From Chryseolinea serpens (GTDB lineage Bacteria; Bacteroidota; Bacteroidia; Cytophagales; Cyclobacteriaceae): a DNA stretch of 64,000 nucleotides. The DNA is taken from the NCBI RefSeq assembly GCF_900129725.1, contig NZ_FQWQ01000004.1:310001-374000 (forward strand). Direction: 5' to 3'. This document shows, piece by piece, positions 8,793 through 18,322 of this stretch. How positions within the stretch are numbered: the stretch's first letter is position 1; each line of letters starts with the position of its first letter. The translations under genes were made by a program, and so were the position numbers. The notes beneath the pieces were generated by a model. It saw only the letters and a list, made by a program, of their open reading frames with translations. It did no database searches and was not told the DNA's origin.

Positions 8793-11700
8793 ATGAACAG
8801 ATTCGACTACACTTCATTCCTGAAGCGGTGGCTGATGGTGCTCGTCCTCCTGAGCGCCCCCGTGCTACGCGGCCTGGGCCAGTACTATGCTTCCGCCGGC
8901 AACGCCATCCGCTCCGCGCAGGCTTCCGCCGGATCAAATCCCACCACCGAGTCAACGGTGTCGCTCAAAGACGCCTTGCATGACTTGAAGAAGCGCTTCC
9001 ATCTGCGCTTTGCCTACCGGGAAGGTCTGCTGGATGGCAAAACGGTTTCCGCCACCTGGCTTCACCAGGAGCAGGCCCCGGAAGTCATCCTCGAAAAAAT
9101 GCTGGCCTCCTGCATGTTGGGTTATAAACAGATCAACAAAAAACAATTCACCATTTTCTCTACCACTACTGCCGACCGTACCACCGGCAATGCGGTGACG
9201 AATGGAACTTCTTCCGAAACCTTAACGGCCACAGAAACCGCAGCACAGGAGCAAGCAGTCGCTACGGGCATCTCAGGCACAGTAACTTCGCAGGACGATG
9301 GCATGGCGCTGCCCGGTGTGAACGTGATCATTAAAGGCACGACCACCGGCACCACCACGGACGCGAACGGCCACTTTGCGCTGAATGCACCCGACGAGGG
9401 CGCCGTACTCATCTTTTCATTTATTGGCTACCAGACCACAGAGGTATCTTTCAGTGCAGGCCAAACCGTGGTGGACGTAGTGCTGCCCGTCGAACTGAGA
9501 TCACTTAGCGAAGTAGTCGTGACCGCCCTCGGTATTGAGAAGGAGCGGAGCGCGCTGGCCTATTCGGTAACGGAGGTGAAAGGTGAAGAATTTACACAGG
9601 CGCGTGAGAACAACGTAGCGAACGCGCTCAGCGGAAAGATCGCCGGCGTAAACGCTACGGGTCTTTCTACCGGCCCCGGCGGATCAAGCCGCATCGTCAT
9701 TCGCGGTAACGGTTCACTCACAGGTGCCAACCAACCGCTCTATGTAGTGAACGGTATGCCCATCGATAACACCACACCTGGTGGCAGCGCCACCACCAAT
9801 GGTGGAGCGGGCAACGTGGATCGTGGCGATGGTATCGGCGGCATCAACCCCGACGACATCGAATCCATCAGCGTATTGAAAGGAGGAACGGCAGCCGCCC
9901 TTTACGGATCACGCGCCGCCAACGGTGTGATCGTGATCACCACCAAGAAGGGCAGGGCTCAACGCGGCATTGGCGTGGAATACAATGGCACATTCACGAC
10001 AGAGCGAGTATCGGTTTATCCCGACTGGCAATACGAATACGGCCAAGGCGACAACGGCGTGAAACCCACAGACCTTGCAGGTGCCGTAACGACCGGCCGC
10101 CGTTCATTCGGTGCCAAGATCGATGGAACCGATTTCGTTGCCGTAGATGGCAAGACCCATCCCTACGTCGCGCAACGCGACAACGTCAAGAATTTTTATC
10201 AGACCGGGACATCCCTCACGAACACGCTGGCCTTCACCGGCGGGAGTGATGTGTTGAACTATCGTCTTTCCATGTCGGATTTGAACAGCCGTAGCATCTT
10301 GCCAAATTCTACCTATAACCGAAAGACTGCCAACCTCAGCGTCAATTCGAAACTGGGCGAGCGCATAACGGTGGATGCCACCCTTCAATACAACCTGGAG
10401 AAGGCACACAACCGTCCCAACGCCGGCGATGCGCTGGGCAATCCCAACTGGACACCCTACATGATGGCCAACACTGCCGACATCCGCTGGATCAAACCCG
10501 GCTATGATGCAAGCGGAAACGAGATTGCGTGGAACGACGCACCCATTGCCTCGAACGCCTATTTCGTGGTCAACAAGTTCCAGGAAGATGATATAAAGAA
10601 TCGTTTCATCGGACAGGCCAGCGTGGCCTACAAAATCCTGAAGAACCTTTCGCTGAAAGGTGTAGTGAGCCGGGATTTTTACAATTACAATTATGACTAC
10701 ATCGTTCCCAGCGGAACGCTGTACACACCCCAAGGTCAATTGAATGCCTACAAAACCGACGTGGCCGAGACCAATGGTATGCTATCCCTGAACTACAACG
10801 CACAGATCAAGGATTTCAGCATCACGGCTCTCGTGGCAGGAAACCAGCGTCGCTATGACTACAAACAGTTGAACACGGCAGGAAGTAACTTCACCATTCC
10901 CTACTTCTACAGCACCACCAACCTGGCAACACAATCCACCACGCCGTTGACCCAGCGCACGGGCATCAACTCCATCTTTGGTTCTGCCGACTTTGGTTAC
11001 AAAGACATGGCGTTCATCACGGTGACGGGCCGCCAGGATTGGTTCTCGACACTGAGCCCAAAAAACAACACCATTTTCTATCCTTCGATCGGTGGAAGCT
11101 TTGTGTTGTCGGAAGCCATCAATATGCCCAACACCATCGACTTTGCCAAGGTGCGTGCATCGTGGGCGCAAGTGGGTGGTGCAACGCCTGACCCGTATGC
11201 GATCAACCTCACCTATAGCATGGTGCCCAGCTCGGGTCAACCCCTGCAAAACGTGACGGTGGACCCGACCACGCAAGCCAACATCATCACCAACCCCAGC
11301 CTGAAACCGCTCACCTCGACAACGTATGAGGCCGGCTTCGAATTGCAGTTCTTCCGCAACCGCCTGGGATTGGATGTGACCTATTACGATCGCAAGACCA
11401 CGGACGACATCGTGAAGACGGCCATCACACCCACGTCGGGATACAACAGTGTGATCCTGAATGTCGGTGAGCTGAGCAACAAGGGCATCGAAGTATTATT
11501 GACCGGCTCGCCCATCAAGAACGGTGACTTCACCTGGAACGTGAGCTACAACGTGGCCTACAACAAGAACAAGGTGGTGCGTTTGGCGGATGGCCTGGAT
11601 CAGATCCAGATGGCCTCGTCGGTGAACGGTTGGGCCTACATCAACAACATTGTTGGACAGCCCTTTGGAACCATCGTCGGCACCCGCACACAAACGGATG

Positions 11701-12299
11701 CCAACGGCAACATCGTCTTCAACAAGACTTCTGGTCTTCCGGTAGCCACAGGGTTGCAAAGTCTCGGACAGGGCGTGCCGCCGCTCACGATGGGTCTTAC
11801 CAACGAGTTCCGCTACAAAAACTTCTCGTTGAACATCCTGATCGATGGCAAATACGGCAACAAGATCTTCTCCCTCATGGAAGTATATGCCACTCGCTTG
11901 GGCAAGATGAAGAGCACCCTGCCGGGTCGTGAAAACGGGCTCGACGTGTCGGGTGTAGACCAGGAAGGTAACCCGTATTCGCGCACGGTGCCGGTGACGG
12001 GTCTGCGCGTGTATTACGACAACTACAAGATCTACTCCGACAAGTTTATCCACGATGGCAGCTTTGTGAAACTCCGCCAGATCATTTTCAGCTACAACAT
12101 CCCGGTGAAGAACCTGAAAGTGTTGAAGCTGCAGTCGGCCAGCATCTCGTTTGTGGCGCGCAACCTGCTGACGCTCTATAAGAGCACCGACAACTTCGAT
12201 CCCGAGCAAGGCTACACCAACAGCTCTGCCCAAGGCTTCGAATCGTTCGGTTTGCCGCGCACCCGCAGCTATGGTATGAACCTGATGCTAAAATTCTAA
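8793..12299 (+). CDS. SusC/RagA-family TonB-dependent outer-membrane receptor with N-terminal signalling domain
   Basis: 1168 aa. After the signal peptide comes an STN (secretin/TonB short N-terminal) domain at about 55-123 (FHLRFAYREGLLDGKTVSA), a carboxypeptidase-regulatory-like beta domain at about 159-237 (ISGTVTSQDDGMALPGVNVI), a TonB-box-like LSEVVVTALG, a plug domain (about 250-375) and a 22-strand-type barrel ending in Phe (MNLMLKF). Together with SusD it imports an oligomer across the outer membrane using TonB energy. The STN domain marks it as a transducer for the upstream FecR and sigma factor. The start codon is 39 bases after the fecR stop codon, suggesting one transcript. No glycosidase or peptidase sits in the locus, so the substrate cannot be told. 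Confidence 0.96.
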   Translation: MNRFDYTSFLKRWLMVLVLLSAPVLRGLGQYYASAGNAIRSAQASAGSNPTTESTVSLKDALHDLKKRFHLRFAYREGLLDGKTVSATWLHQEQAPEVILEKMLASCMLGYKQINKKQFTIFSTTTADRTTGNAVTNGTSSETLTATETAAQEQAVATGISGTVTSQDDGMALPGVNVIIKGTTTGTTTDANGHFALNAPDEGAVLIFSFIGYQTTEVSFSAGQTVVDVVLPVELRSLSEVVVTALGIEKERSALAYSVTEVKGEEFTQARENNVANALSGKIAGVNATGLSTGPGGSSRIVIRGNGSLTGANQPLYVVNGMPIDNTTPGGSATTNGGAGNVDRGDGIGGINPDDIESISVLKGGTAAALYGSRAANGVIVITTKKGRAQRGIGVEYNGTFTTERVSVYPDWQYEYGQGDNGVKPTDLAGAVTTGRRSFGAKIDGTDFVAVDGKTHPYVAQRDNVKNFYQTGTSLTNTLAFTGGSDVLNYRLSMSDLNSRSILPNSTYNRKTANLSVNSKLGERITVDATLQYNLEKAHNRPNAGDALGNPNWTPYMMANTADIRWIKPGYDASGNEIAWNDAPIASNAYFVVNKFQEDDIKNRFIGQASVAYKILKNLSLKGVVSRDFYNYNYDYIVPSGTLYTPQGQLNAYKTDVAETNGMLSLNYNAQIKDFSITALVAGNQRRYDYKQLNTAGSNFTIPYFYSTTNLATQSTTPLTQRTGINSIFGSADFGYKDMAFITVTGRQDWFSTLSPKNNTIFYPSIGGSFVLSEAINMPNTIDFAKVRASWAQVGGATPDPYAINLTYSMVPSSGQPLQNVTVDPTTQANIITNPSLKPLTSTTYEAGFELQFFRNRLGLDVTYYDRKTTDDIVKTAITPTSGYNSVILNVGELSNKGIEVLLTGSPIKNGDFTWNVSYNVAYNKNKVVRLADGLDQIQMASSVNGWAYINNIVGQPFGTIVGTRTQTDANGNIVFNKTSGLPVATGLQSLGQGVPPLTMGLTNEFRYKNFSLNILIDGKYGNKIFSLMEVYATRLGKMKSTLPGRENGLDVSGVDQEGNPYSRTVPVTGLRVYYDNYKIYSDKFIHDGSFVKLRQIIFSYNIPVKNLKVLKLQSASISFVARNLLTLYKSTDNFDPEQGYTNSSAQGFESFGLPRTRSYGMNLMLKF

Positions 12300-12322
12300 G
12301 CATACATTAAAGCGAAAACGAC

Positions 12323-13852
12323 ATGAAAAAATATAATCACCCCCTTTCTTTTGGCAGTCTGCTGCTGGCCGCCTGCCTGGTTTGCTCCTCGTGCGACAAG
12401 GGATTTGAAGAAATGAACACCAACCCCGACGCGTCGCCCACGGTGACGCCCGGCTACATGTTCACCAAAGCGCAATACGACGGTGCCTCCGACCTGCTCG
12501 TCCTGCTCATGGGCACCATGCAATACACCACCAGCTACAACGACGTGGCAGGTTTTGGGTCCAAGTATGTGACCAGTCAGAATACGCAAGCTTATGGTTT
12601 GTTCACCACCGCCTATCCGAAGGAGATCAATGAGATCGGCGAAGTGATCCGCGCCGTGCAAGACGATCCCGCCAAGGTCAATTTGCTGTCGGCTGCGCGC
12701 GTGTGGCGTGTCTATTGTTTTAGCCGCCTCACCGACATGTATGGAGACATTCCGTATTCGGAAGCCGGCCTCGGCTATGTGAGCTCCATCTACAAACCCA
12801 AATACGACGCACAGGAGTCCATCTATGCCGATATGCTGAAGGAGCTGGACGAAGCTGGGTCCAGCTTCGACGCTTCCAAACCCAATTTCGGCAACGCCGA
12901 CCTCTTGTATACCGGAGATGTCACGAAGTGGAAGAAGTTCACCTATTCACTCATGCTCCGCCTGGCGATGCGCATGACCAAGGTGAGCGCCACCAATGCA
13001 GAGCAGTGGGCCAAGAAAGCAATTGCCGCCGGTGTGATCCGCGACGACGCCGATGTTGCCGACATCAACTACCTCAACACCGGCCAGGTGATCAACCAAA
13101 ACCCGCTGTCCTACAACCTGCTGAACTCCGACTACATCCGCGCCGATGGGGTGAGCAACACCGAAGGAGGAAAATACCAGGAGTCGTTCATCAACTTCCT
13201 GAAGACCAACAACGACCCGCGCCTGCCCGTGTTGTCGATCGTGTATGTGAACAAAACTGCCGACACCACGGTGGCGATACAGAAAGGCATGCCGGCCACC
13301 TTCAGTGCCAAGCCCGCCGATTTTGTGACGTACTCTGAACCCAACCCCAAGACCATCCTGAAACTGGATGCCCCTTTGGCCATTTTGACCAATGTGGAGA
13401 CCAGTTTTCTTTTAGCCGAAGCCGCGCTGAAAGGATGGTACGCTACCGAAACGGCCAGCGATCTCTACAGCAACGGCATCCGCGCGGCCATGCGCCAGTG
13501 GGCCTTGTTTGGTGCGGGTGGTGTCATTCCCGATGCCAAGATTGAAAAGTACGTCAGCGATCATGCCCTCAACACGGGGGGAACCGAAGACGAGCAGATG
13601 GAACAGATCTACACACAATTCTGGGTGGGTGTGTTCCCCAACGCCGTGGAAGTGTTCAGCACCTATCGCCGCACGGGCTACCCGGCCCTGATCCCGAACA
13701 ACTACGCAGGCAACGCCACCGGTGGGCAAATCTTTCGCCGCATGATCTATCCGAATACAGAACAGAATCTTAACGCACAAAACTACAACGATGCCTTGAG
13801 TCGCCAGGGAAAAGACGACTTCATGACACGGATGTGGTGGGACGCGCAATGA
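12323..13852 (+). CDS. SusD/RagB-family outer-membrane lipoprotein
   Basis: 509 aa with a lipoprotein signal ending VCSSC (Cys24), so it is expected on the cell surface as the lid of the SusC barrel. The sequence has the alpha-helical TPR-like character and motifs of the SusD-like_2 branch: FEEMNTNPDASP just after the lipidated Cys, a tyrosine/tryptophan-rich middle, LRLAMRMTKVS, and a C-terminal region with QFWVGVFPNAVEVFSTYRRT. The spacing of 23 bases from susC shows co-transcription. The locus ends here; a strong terminator follows. Confidence 0.95.
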   Translation: MKKYNHPLSFGSLLLAACLVCSSCDKGFEEMNTNPDASPTVTPGYMFTKAQYDGASDLLVLLMGTMQYTTSYNDVAGFGSKYVTSQNTQAYGLFTTAYPKEINEIGEVIRAVQDDPAKVNLLSAARVWRVYCFSRLTDMYGDIPYSEAGLGYVSSIYKPKYDAQESIYADMLKELDEAGSSFDASKPNFGNADLLYTGDVTKWKKFTYSLMLRLAMRMTKVSATNAEQWAKKAIAAGVIRDDADVADINYLNTGQVINQNPLSYNLLNSDYIRADGVSNTEGGKYQESFINFLKTNNDPRLPVLSIVYVNKTADTTVAIQKGMPATFSAKPADFVTYSEPNPKTILKLDAPLAILTNVETSFLLAEAALKGWYATETASDLYSNGIRAAMRQWALFGAGGVIPDAKIEKYVSDHALNTGGTEDEQMEQIYTQFWVGVFPNAVEVFSTYRRTGYPALIPNNYAGNATGGQIFRRMIYPNTEQNLNAQNYNDALSRQGKDDFMTRMWWDAQ

Positions 13853-13909
13853 AAAGGTTAGTGAAACACGGTTAGCTTTTAGTTTGGTTTAAATTTCATA
13901 GTTAGTTAG

Positions 13910-13953
13910 CCCCGCCGCTTCCTGATCTCACCGGGAAGGGCGGGGATTTTTTT
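13910..13953 (+). terminator. Rho-independent terminator after the SusC/SusD operon
   Basis: Long stem CCCCGCC-G-CTTCC / GGAAG-GGCGGGG with a loop of about 11 bases, then ATTTTTTT. It closes the sigma/fecR/susC/susD region and separates it from the ABC exporter genes. Confidence 0.9.
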
Positions 13954-14022
13954 GGCTTGCATGGTGCGGGAAAAGTTGGTTAATTCACCTCCCGTAGCTC
14001 CCTGCAAATCAAAATCACACCT

Positions 14023-14781
14023 ATGCCAGCCATCCTCGAAGTAAACAACCTCACCAAAACCTACCCCAACGGCGTGAACGCCGTGAAAGGCATTTCCTTT
14101 TCGGTGAACAAAGGCGAAGTATTTGGAATTCTTGGCCCCAACGGCGCCGGCAAAACCACCACCCTGGAGATGATCGAGGGCCTGCGCCCCATCACCTCGG
14201 GCACGGTTTTGCTGGACGGCATTAAGACCGAGGAACAACCTTACCTGATCAAGCAACGCATCGGCATCCAACTTCAGTCGTCGGCGTTCTTTCAGAACCT
14301 GAAACTGACGGAGTTACTGAAAATGTTTGCCGACCTCTACGGCGCTCAGATCGATGCCGCCCAATTGCTGGCCGACGTGGGCCTGCAAGACAAGGCCGGC
14401 TTCCTGGTCAAGAATCTTTCCGGTGGCCAAAAACAGCGGTTTTCCATCGCCACCACCCTGGTGAACAAACCCGTGATGATCTTTCTCGACGAGCCCACCA
14501 CCGGCCTCGATCCACAGGCGCGGAGAAACCTGTGGGAGCTGATCGCCCAAATCAAAAACCGGGGCACCACCGTCATCCTCACCACCCACTACATGGAAGA
14601 AGCCTCCTTCCTCTGCAACCGGGTGGCCATCATGGACGATGGAAAGATCGTTGCCCTCGACACGCCCGATCAACTCATCAAGCAATTGCTGGCCAAAGGC
14701 TTCGTGCCCCACACCGAAGTTCCCCCCGCCACACTGGAAGACGTATTCATCGACCTCACCGGCAAAACCCTCCGCGACTAA
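14023..14781 (+). CDS. ABC transporter ATP-binding protein (ABC-2/DRR type)
   Basis: 252 aa with a complete nucleotide-binding domain: Walker A GPNGAGKTT (about 43-51), Q-loop around IGIQLQSSAFFQ, signature LSGGQKQR (about 137-144), Walker B MIFLDEPTTGLDP and an H-loop in TTHYMEEA. This is the compact CcmA/DrrA-like form that pairs with an ABC-2 permease, encoded here starting 1 base after this gene's stop codon. Such pairs export drugs, lipids or polysaccharides; the substrate cannot be read from the sequence. Confidence 0.95.
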   Translation: MPAILEVNNLTKTYPNGVNAVKGISFSVNKGEVFGILGPNGAGKTTTLEMIEGLRPITSGTVLLDGIKTEEQPYLIKQRIGIQLQSSAFFQNLKLTELLKMFADLYGAQIDAAQLLADVGLQDKAGFLVKNLSGGQKQRFSIATTLVNKPVMIFLDEPTTGLDPQARRNLWELIAQIKNRGTTVILTTHYMEEASFLCNRVAIMDDGKIVALDTPDQLIKQLLAKGFVPHTEVPPATLEDVFIDLTGKTLRD

Positions 14782-14782
14782 C

Positions 14783-15880
14783 ATGAACCAGAACACCCGC
14801 TCATTCCTGGCCCTGACAAAGGCCTCTCTGAAAATGTATTATCGCAACAAAGGCGCGATCATTTTCACGTTGCTCATCCCTGTAGCGTTGTTGTCGATGT
14901 TCGGCTTTCTGTCATCCGGCCGTGGTCCACGCATCCAGGTCGGCCTCACCAACAAGGCCAGCACCGAAATGGCGCAACAGTTTGTCGCCGCCCTCAAAGG
15001 TGTTGAAGCCTTCAACATCCGGGAGGCTACTGAGACCGACGCTGCCAAGGAACTCGGCAAAGGCGACATCGACCTGCAGGTGATCGTTCCCGAAAACTTT
15101 GGCAAGACCGAAGACGGTAAACCCGCAGCCAGCACCATCCAAACCCGGTTCAACAAAGGCAGACCCCAAAGCGGCCACATGGCCAACATGGTCATCATAC
15201 AGATCGTGACCGGCCTCGACAAGAAGCTGACCAACGCACCCACCGTGCTCGACGTGAAGAGCGAGGGCGTGGCCGTGAACAACCTCGGCTACTTTGATTT
15301 CATTTTGCCGGGCATCCTATCCATGAGCATTATGCAACTCGGCATCTTTGGCGTGGCGTTTAGTTTTGTGGCCATGAAGGCCAGTGGCGCGCTGCGCAGG
15401 ATCCAGGCCACGCCGGTGCACCCGGTCTACTTTGTGCTTGCACAGGCAACGGTCAGACTGCTGGTTACTTTATCAACCGCAGTGATCTTGCTGGTTTTTG
15501 GAACCTACTTCTTCGGGTTTCACATGATGGGCAGCTATGTCAATTTCTTCCTGGTCTGCATCATCGGCATCTTGATCTTTCTGGGCATCGGCTTTGCCAT
15601 TGCCGGCTGGGCGCGCGACGAAACCCAGGTGGCTCCCGTGGCCAACCTAATTCAACTGCCGTTGCTGTTGTTGTCGGGGATCTTCTTTTCGCGCGATGGA
15701 TTCCCTACATGGCTTAAAACTATTACCGACTATTCGCCGCTGACCTATGTCAGTCATGCACTTCGAAAAATAGCGAATGAGGGTGCGGGGCTTACGGAAC
15801 TTCCTATGGATATGATTGGCATGGCGGTGTGGGTGGTGCTGGTGTATATTATTGCTGTGAAATTGTTCCGGTGGGAGTGA
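14783..15880 (+). CDS. ABC-2 family transporter permease
   Basis: 365 aa. ATG 14783 lies 1 base after the ATPase stop codon; a longer frame from 14639 is only antiparallel overlap with the ATPase gene in another frame. TM1 is near residues 25-45, followed by a long extracytoplasmic segment (about 46-180) and five C-terminal helices from about 190 to 360, the topology of YhgE/DrrB-type ABC-2 permeases. It forms the membrane half of the exporter with the preceding ATPase. Confidence 0.93.
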   Translation: MNQNTRSFLALTKASLKMYYRNKGAIIFTLLIPVALLSMFGFLSSGRGPRIQVGLTNKASTEMAQQFVAALKGVEAFNIREATETDAAKELGKGDIDLQVIVPENFGKTEDGKPAASTIQTRFNKGRPQSGHMANMVIIQIVTGLDKKLTNAPTVLDVKSEGVAVNNLGYFDFILPGILSMSIMQLGIFGVAFSFVAMKASGALRRIQATPVHPVYFVLAQATVRLLVTLSTAVILLVFGTYFFGFHMMGSYVNFFLVCIIGILIFLGIGFAIAGWARDETQVAPVANLIQLPLLLLSGIFFSRDGFPTWLKTITDYSPLTYVSHALRKIANEGAGLTELPMDMIGMAVWVVLVYIIAVKLFRWE

Positions 15881-16044
15881 GGCTTGTGGCGGCCCCCCTC
15901 GGAAGCCTCGGGGCCGGGCTTTCCGTTCCAAGTCCGTCCACGCTTGAGCCAGCGCACTTCGGGCTTTCCACTACAATCCCTGGCCGGGTGTCCTCTTAAA
16001 CCGTTCCCAATGAGGAGACAGCGTTGCATTGGCGGCTAAGGTTG

Positions 16045-16335
16045 ATGATGTATTTGGCGAGACAAAATAAACTCTTCGAGATGGTTCGAGCGGTGATTTA
16101 TCTTTTCAATCTGGTACTGATAGCCGTTATTATCCAAAGAGTAATTGTCATTGATAACGACAAAGCCCACCTTATTTTCCTATTTTATTACCCAGCGCTA
16201 TTGTTGCTTAACTTTTTGGTTGGCGTTGTTTTAAGAATAGCAAAGCGCGAGCGCTACCGGGATTTCTGGCAGCTTTGTATTTGGATGGGATGTTTGTTTA
16301 TTCCAATATATCTTATTTTGATTTCGCTATACTAA
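16045..16335 (+). CDS. Small hypothetical membrane protein
   Basis: 96 aa from ATG 16045 (the frame also has a TTG seven codons earlier). Three hydrophobic segments are evident: VIYLFNLVLIAVIIQRV, LIFLFYYPALLLLNFLVGVV and LCIWMGCLFIPIYLILISLY, separated by basic loops. No family recognised. The gene is AT-rich compared with the ABC exporter genes before it and forms a patch with the next gene, 17 bases downstream. Confidence 0.6.
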   Translation: MMYLARQNKLFEMVRAVIYLFNLVLIAVIIQRVIVIDNDKAHLIFLFYYPALLLLNFLVGVVLRIAKRERYRDFWQLCIWMGCLFIPIYLILISLY

Positions 16336-16352
16336 CGAATAACTCCTGCACA

Positions 16353-16727
16353 ATGGGTATTTATCTCGAAAATTCTCAGCTCATAACCTACTTAAGGTTA
16401 GGGAAAACAATTGAACAATGGCTTGGAACGACAAAGGAACAAGAGGAAACAATTATCAAATGGTTATCGATTGCGTCAGAAAAAGATGGAACCTATAGGG
16501 TTACGTATCATGAGGTATTCGATGAGGGGAGCGAAGATTTACTGGATATTTATGACTTTAGCGTACCTGATCCTGACTTGGAATTTGGAGAAAGTGATTC
16601 CTTTGCAACCTACGAGGAAGCTTTGGAGTTTTCCCGTCAAAAATACGGTTGCCGTGATGATAAATTTGTAACCGCGGGACAAATTCAAGAAGAGTATCGA
16701 CTATATCTATTGTCGCGAAGTGAATAA
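16353..16727 (+). CDS. Hypothetical acidic cytoplasmic protein
   Basis: 124 aa from ATG 16353 (MGIYLENSQL); the upstream in-frame extension overlaps the preceding membrane-protein gene and is unlikely. Strongly acidic in the middle (DEGSEDLLDIYDFSVPDPD), no signal or membrane segment, and no recognised domain. AT-rich; its position directly behind the small membrane protein suggests joint acquisition or expression. Function unknown. Confidence 0.6.
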   Translation: MGIYLENSQLITYLRLGKTIEQWLGTTKEQEETIIKWLSIASEKDGTYRVTYHEVFDEGSEDLLDIYDFSVPDPDLEFGESDSFATYEEALEFSRQKYGCRDDKFVTAGQIQEEYRLYLLSRSE

Positions 16728-16846
16728 TAAAAGTCATAGGTAGAAATCCAGGCAAAAGCAAATACGATCTGTTCATCGGGCTTTTGACGTCTCTACGGTG
16801 GCTGCTATCCATAAGTAAAGGTAATTTGACGTTTGTTCCCTCACCG

Positions 16847-17038
16847 CTAAGCATCCGGACGCCCTTCTTGCCTTCCCGACGCCCGCAGCCATCTCTTCAA
16901 TTCCTCGTGCTCGGCGGGCGCCAGGTAGGCAAATGTCTTTTTATATTCCTTCCTGAAAAGTCTTCTGCTGAAACTCATTTTCTCCAAAATAATTTTGCAA
17001 TACTCCAACATACCTTTCTTCAAGTCCTTCCTCCTCAT
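16847..17038 (-). CDS. Small conserved-looking basic protein
   Basis: 63 aa, MRRKDLKKGMLEYCKIILEK at the start, then SRRLFRKEYKKTFAYLAP and a helix EHEELKRWLR. Highly charged and helical, without signal peptide. I recall similar short basic proteins in Bacteroidota genomes but know no function. The opposite strand in this stretch is also open, but this frame has the more natural composition and an ATG start. Confidence 0.6.
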   Translation of the reverse strand: MRRKDLKKGMLEYCKIILEKMSFSRRLFRKEYKKTFAYLAPAEHEELKRWLRASGRQEGRPDA

Positions 17039-17101
17039 TGCTGTTTCAATTTTTGTTCAAAGATTATTTTCCTGAGATAATCCCCTGTGGGGCACAACCT
17101 C

Positions 17102-17704
17102 CTATCGCGTTCTCCTTCCATCGCCGCCAGCCAACTTTTCAAGGTCTGATGGGTGTAAAACCAACTCCGGTATGGGCCGATAAGCTGGATCTTGTTTCAA
17201 GGCTTCATAAATCCTCCGGTTTGATGTGTTTGCAGTCTCCGTTGGCGTCGTGTCAGCCGGCATGTAGTATACAATTCTCTCCACCTCAACCCTGTAAAGC
17301 AGCGCCAGGCACATGGGGCATGGCTTGCTGCTCGTGTAGAGCACACTCCCTTTCAGGGTTGTGGCGCCCATGTATTTACACGCCGCCTTCACGGCTTCCA
17401 GCTCCGCGTGTGCGGAGGGGTCGTTGAGTTGTGCCGACCTGTCGGAGCCTTCGCCAATAATCTCCCCATCTTTCACCACCAGGCTTGTTGGAGGCGTGCT
17501 GTTTGCCGCTCCCGTGAACTCAGTGCTCGCATTCAAAACTTTTTTCATAAAAGCATAGTCCTCCGCCGTGGCGCTGGCTTTCAATTTTGCCAGGCGCTGT
17601 TGCCGTTGCTGGTGTTGCTCCGTTCGACTCGCGGCGTTGTGGTTGACATAAGCACCCATAATAAGCAACGTCAGCAGCAAAAGAAATTTCGCCAGGGTCG
17701 TCAT
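17102..17704 (-). CDS. Membrane-anchored or exported nucleoside/CMP deaminase-like protein
   Basis: 200 aa. The cytidine/guanine deaminase zinc signature is complete: HAE (SAHAELEAVKAACKYMG) supplies one ligand and the proton shuttle, and PCPMC (SSKPCPMCLALLY) supplies the two cysteines. The spacing matches guanine- or CMP/dCMP-type deaminases. An N-terminal hydrophobic segment (FLLLLTLLIMGAYV) precedes the domain, which is unusual because these enzymes are normally cytoplasmic; it could be a signal peptide or an anchor. The ATG overlaps the TGA of the upstream Rnk/GreA-like gene (ATGA), implying translational coupling. The substrate is not decided by sequence. Confidence 0.85.
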   Translation of the reverse strand: MTTLAKFLLLLTLLIMGAYVNHNAASRTEQHQQRQQRLAKLKASATAEDYAFMKKVLNASTEFTGAANSTPPTSLVVKDGEIIGEGSDRSAQLNDPSAHAELEAVKAACKYMGATTLKGSVLYTSSKPCPMCLALLYRVEVERIVYYMPADTTPTETANTSNRRIYEALKQDPAYRPIPELVLHPSDLEKLAGGDGRRTR

Positions 17705-18111
17705 AAGTAATAGTCACCTACCGATTCCGGCTGATAGGTAACTTTTAGAATTTGGAAATTTCCCTTTCCGACCGGCACCTTCCAGGATACAATATCGCCG
17801 GCCTGCATTCCTAACAACGCGGTGCCTATGCTGGAAAATACGGAGACTTTCCGCTCGCGATGGTCAGCTTCCTGCGGATAGGTGATGGTTAGCTCGGCTT
17901 CGCGCCGGTTGGACAGATCTTTCAGCAACACCCTGGAATTCATGGTGACGACGTTTTCCGGCACCTGTTCCGGCAATACCCGCTCAGCATTCCTCAGTGC
18001 ACGGAACAATTGTGCTACCCTTTCGGGCATCTTCTGGGTCTCGGTGGTGAAGCCAATCAATCCAATGAGTCGCTGATAATCTGTATCGGTAATAATAATT
18101 TTCTTTTCCAT
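17701..18111 (-). CDS. Rnk/GreA C-terminal-domain protein
   Basis: 136 aa (138 if the in-frame ATG at 18117 is used). The C-terminal half has the GreA/GreB FKBP-like fold: VTMNSRVLLKDL, EADHRERKVSVFSSIGTALL and GDIVSWKVPVGKGNFQILKV. The N-terminal half (DTDYQRLIGLIGF...) resembles the short Rnk-type arm rather than the long GreA coiled coil, so binding to RNA polymerase as a nucleoside-diphosphate-kinase-regulator-like factor is more likely than transcript cleavage. It is the first gene of a two-gene operon with the deaminase and is preceded by a sigma-54-like promoter element. Confidence 0.85.
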   Translation of the reverse strand: MEKKIIITDTDYQRLIGLIGFTTETQKMPERVAQLFRALRNAERVLPEQVPENVVTMNSRVLLKDLSNRREAELTITYPQEADHRERKVSVFSSIGTALLGMQAGDIVSWKVPVGKGNFQILKVTYQPESVGDYYL

Positions 18112-18135
18112 GACCATTCAATTTAAAGACACTGT

Positions 18136-18151
18136 TGCAGTATCCATGCCA
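18136..18151 (-). promoter_or_regulatory. Candidate sigma-54 (-24/-12) promoter for the Rnk-like gene
   Basis: On the minus strand the sequence reads TGGCATGGATACTGCA, matching TGGCACR-N4-TTGCW at all but two positions, with the invariant GG-N10-GC spacing. It lies about 20 bases upstream of the gene start, and the divergent genes encode a sensor kinase and an NtrC-type sigma-54 activator, which supports the call. No experimental support. Confidence 0.5.
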
Positions 18152-18219
18152 GACAAACACGCCTCTGGCGCATCCCTGTAGAGGTGCCGGCATACCGTAC
18201 CGGCCAGGAACTACTCACT

Positions 18220-18234
18220 GGGGAGAATCTCCCC
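18220..18234. promoter_or_regulatory. Perfect short palindrome in the divergent promoter region
   Basis: GGGGAGA-A-TCTCCCC, 7-bp arms around one base, in the interval between the Rnk-like gene and the histidine kinase gene. It could be an operator for the regulator encoded nearby; its sequence differs from the repeats at 20776-20814. Confidence 0.35.
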
Positions 18235-18322
18235 ACCTTCGGTTCACCATGAAAATGAAACTATTTGGTGCATTTAATCCTTCAGTGTTTATACCTTTAA
18301 TGCATCGAAGCCCAACGGAAAG

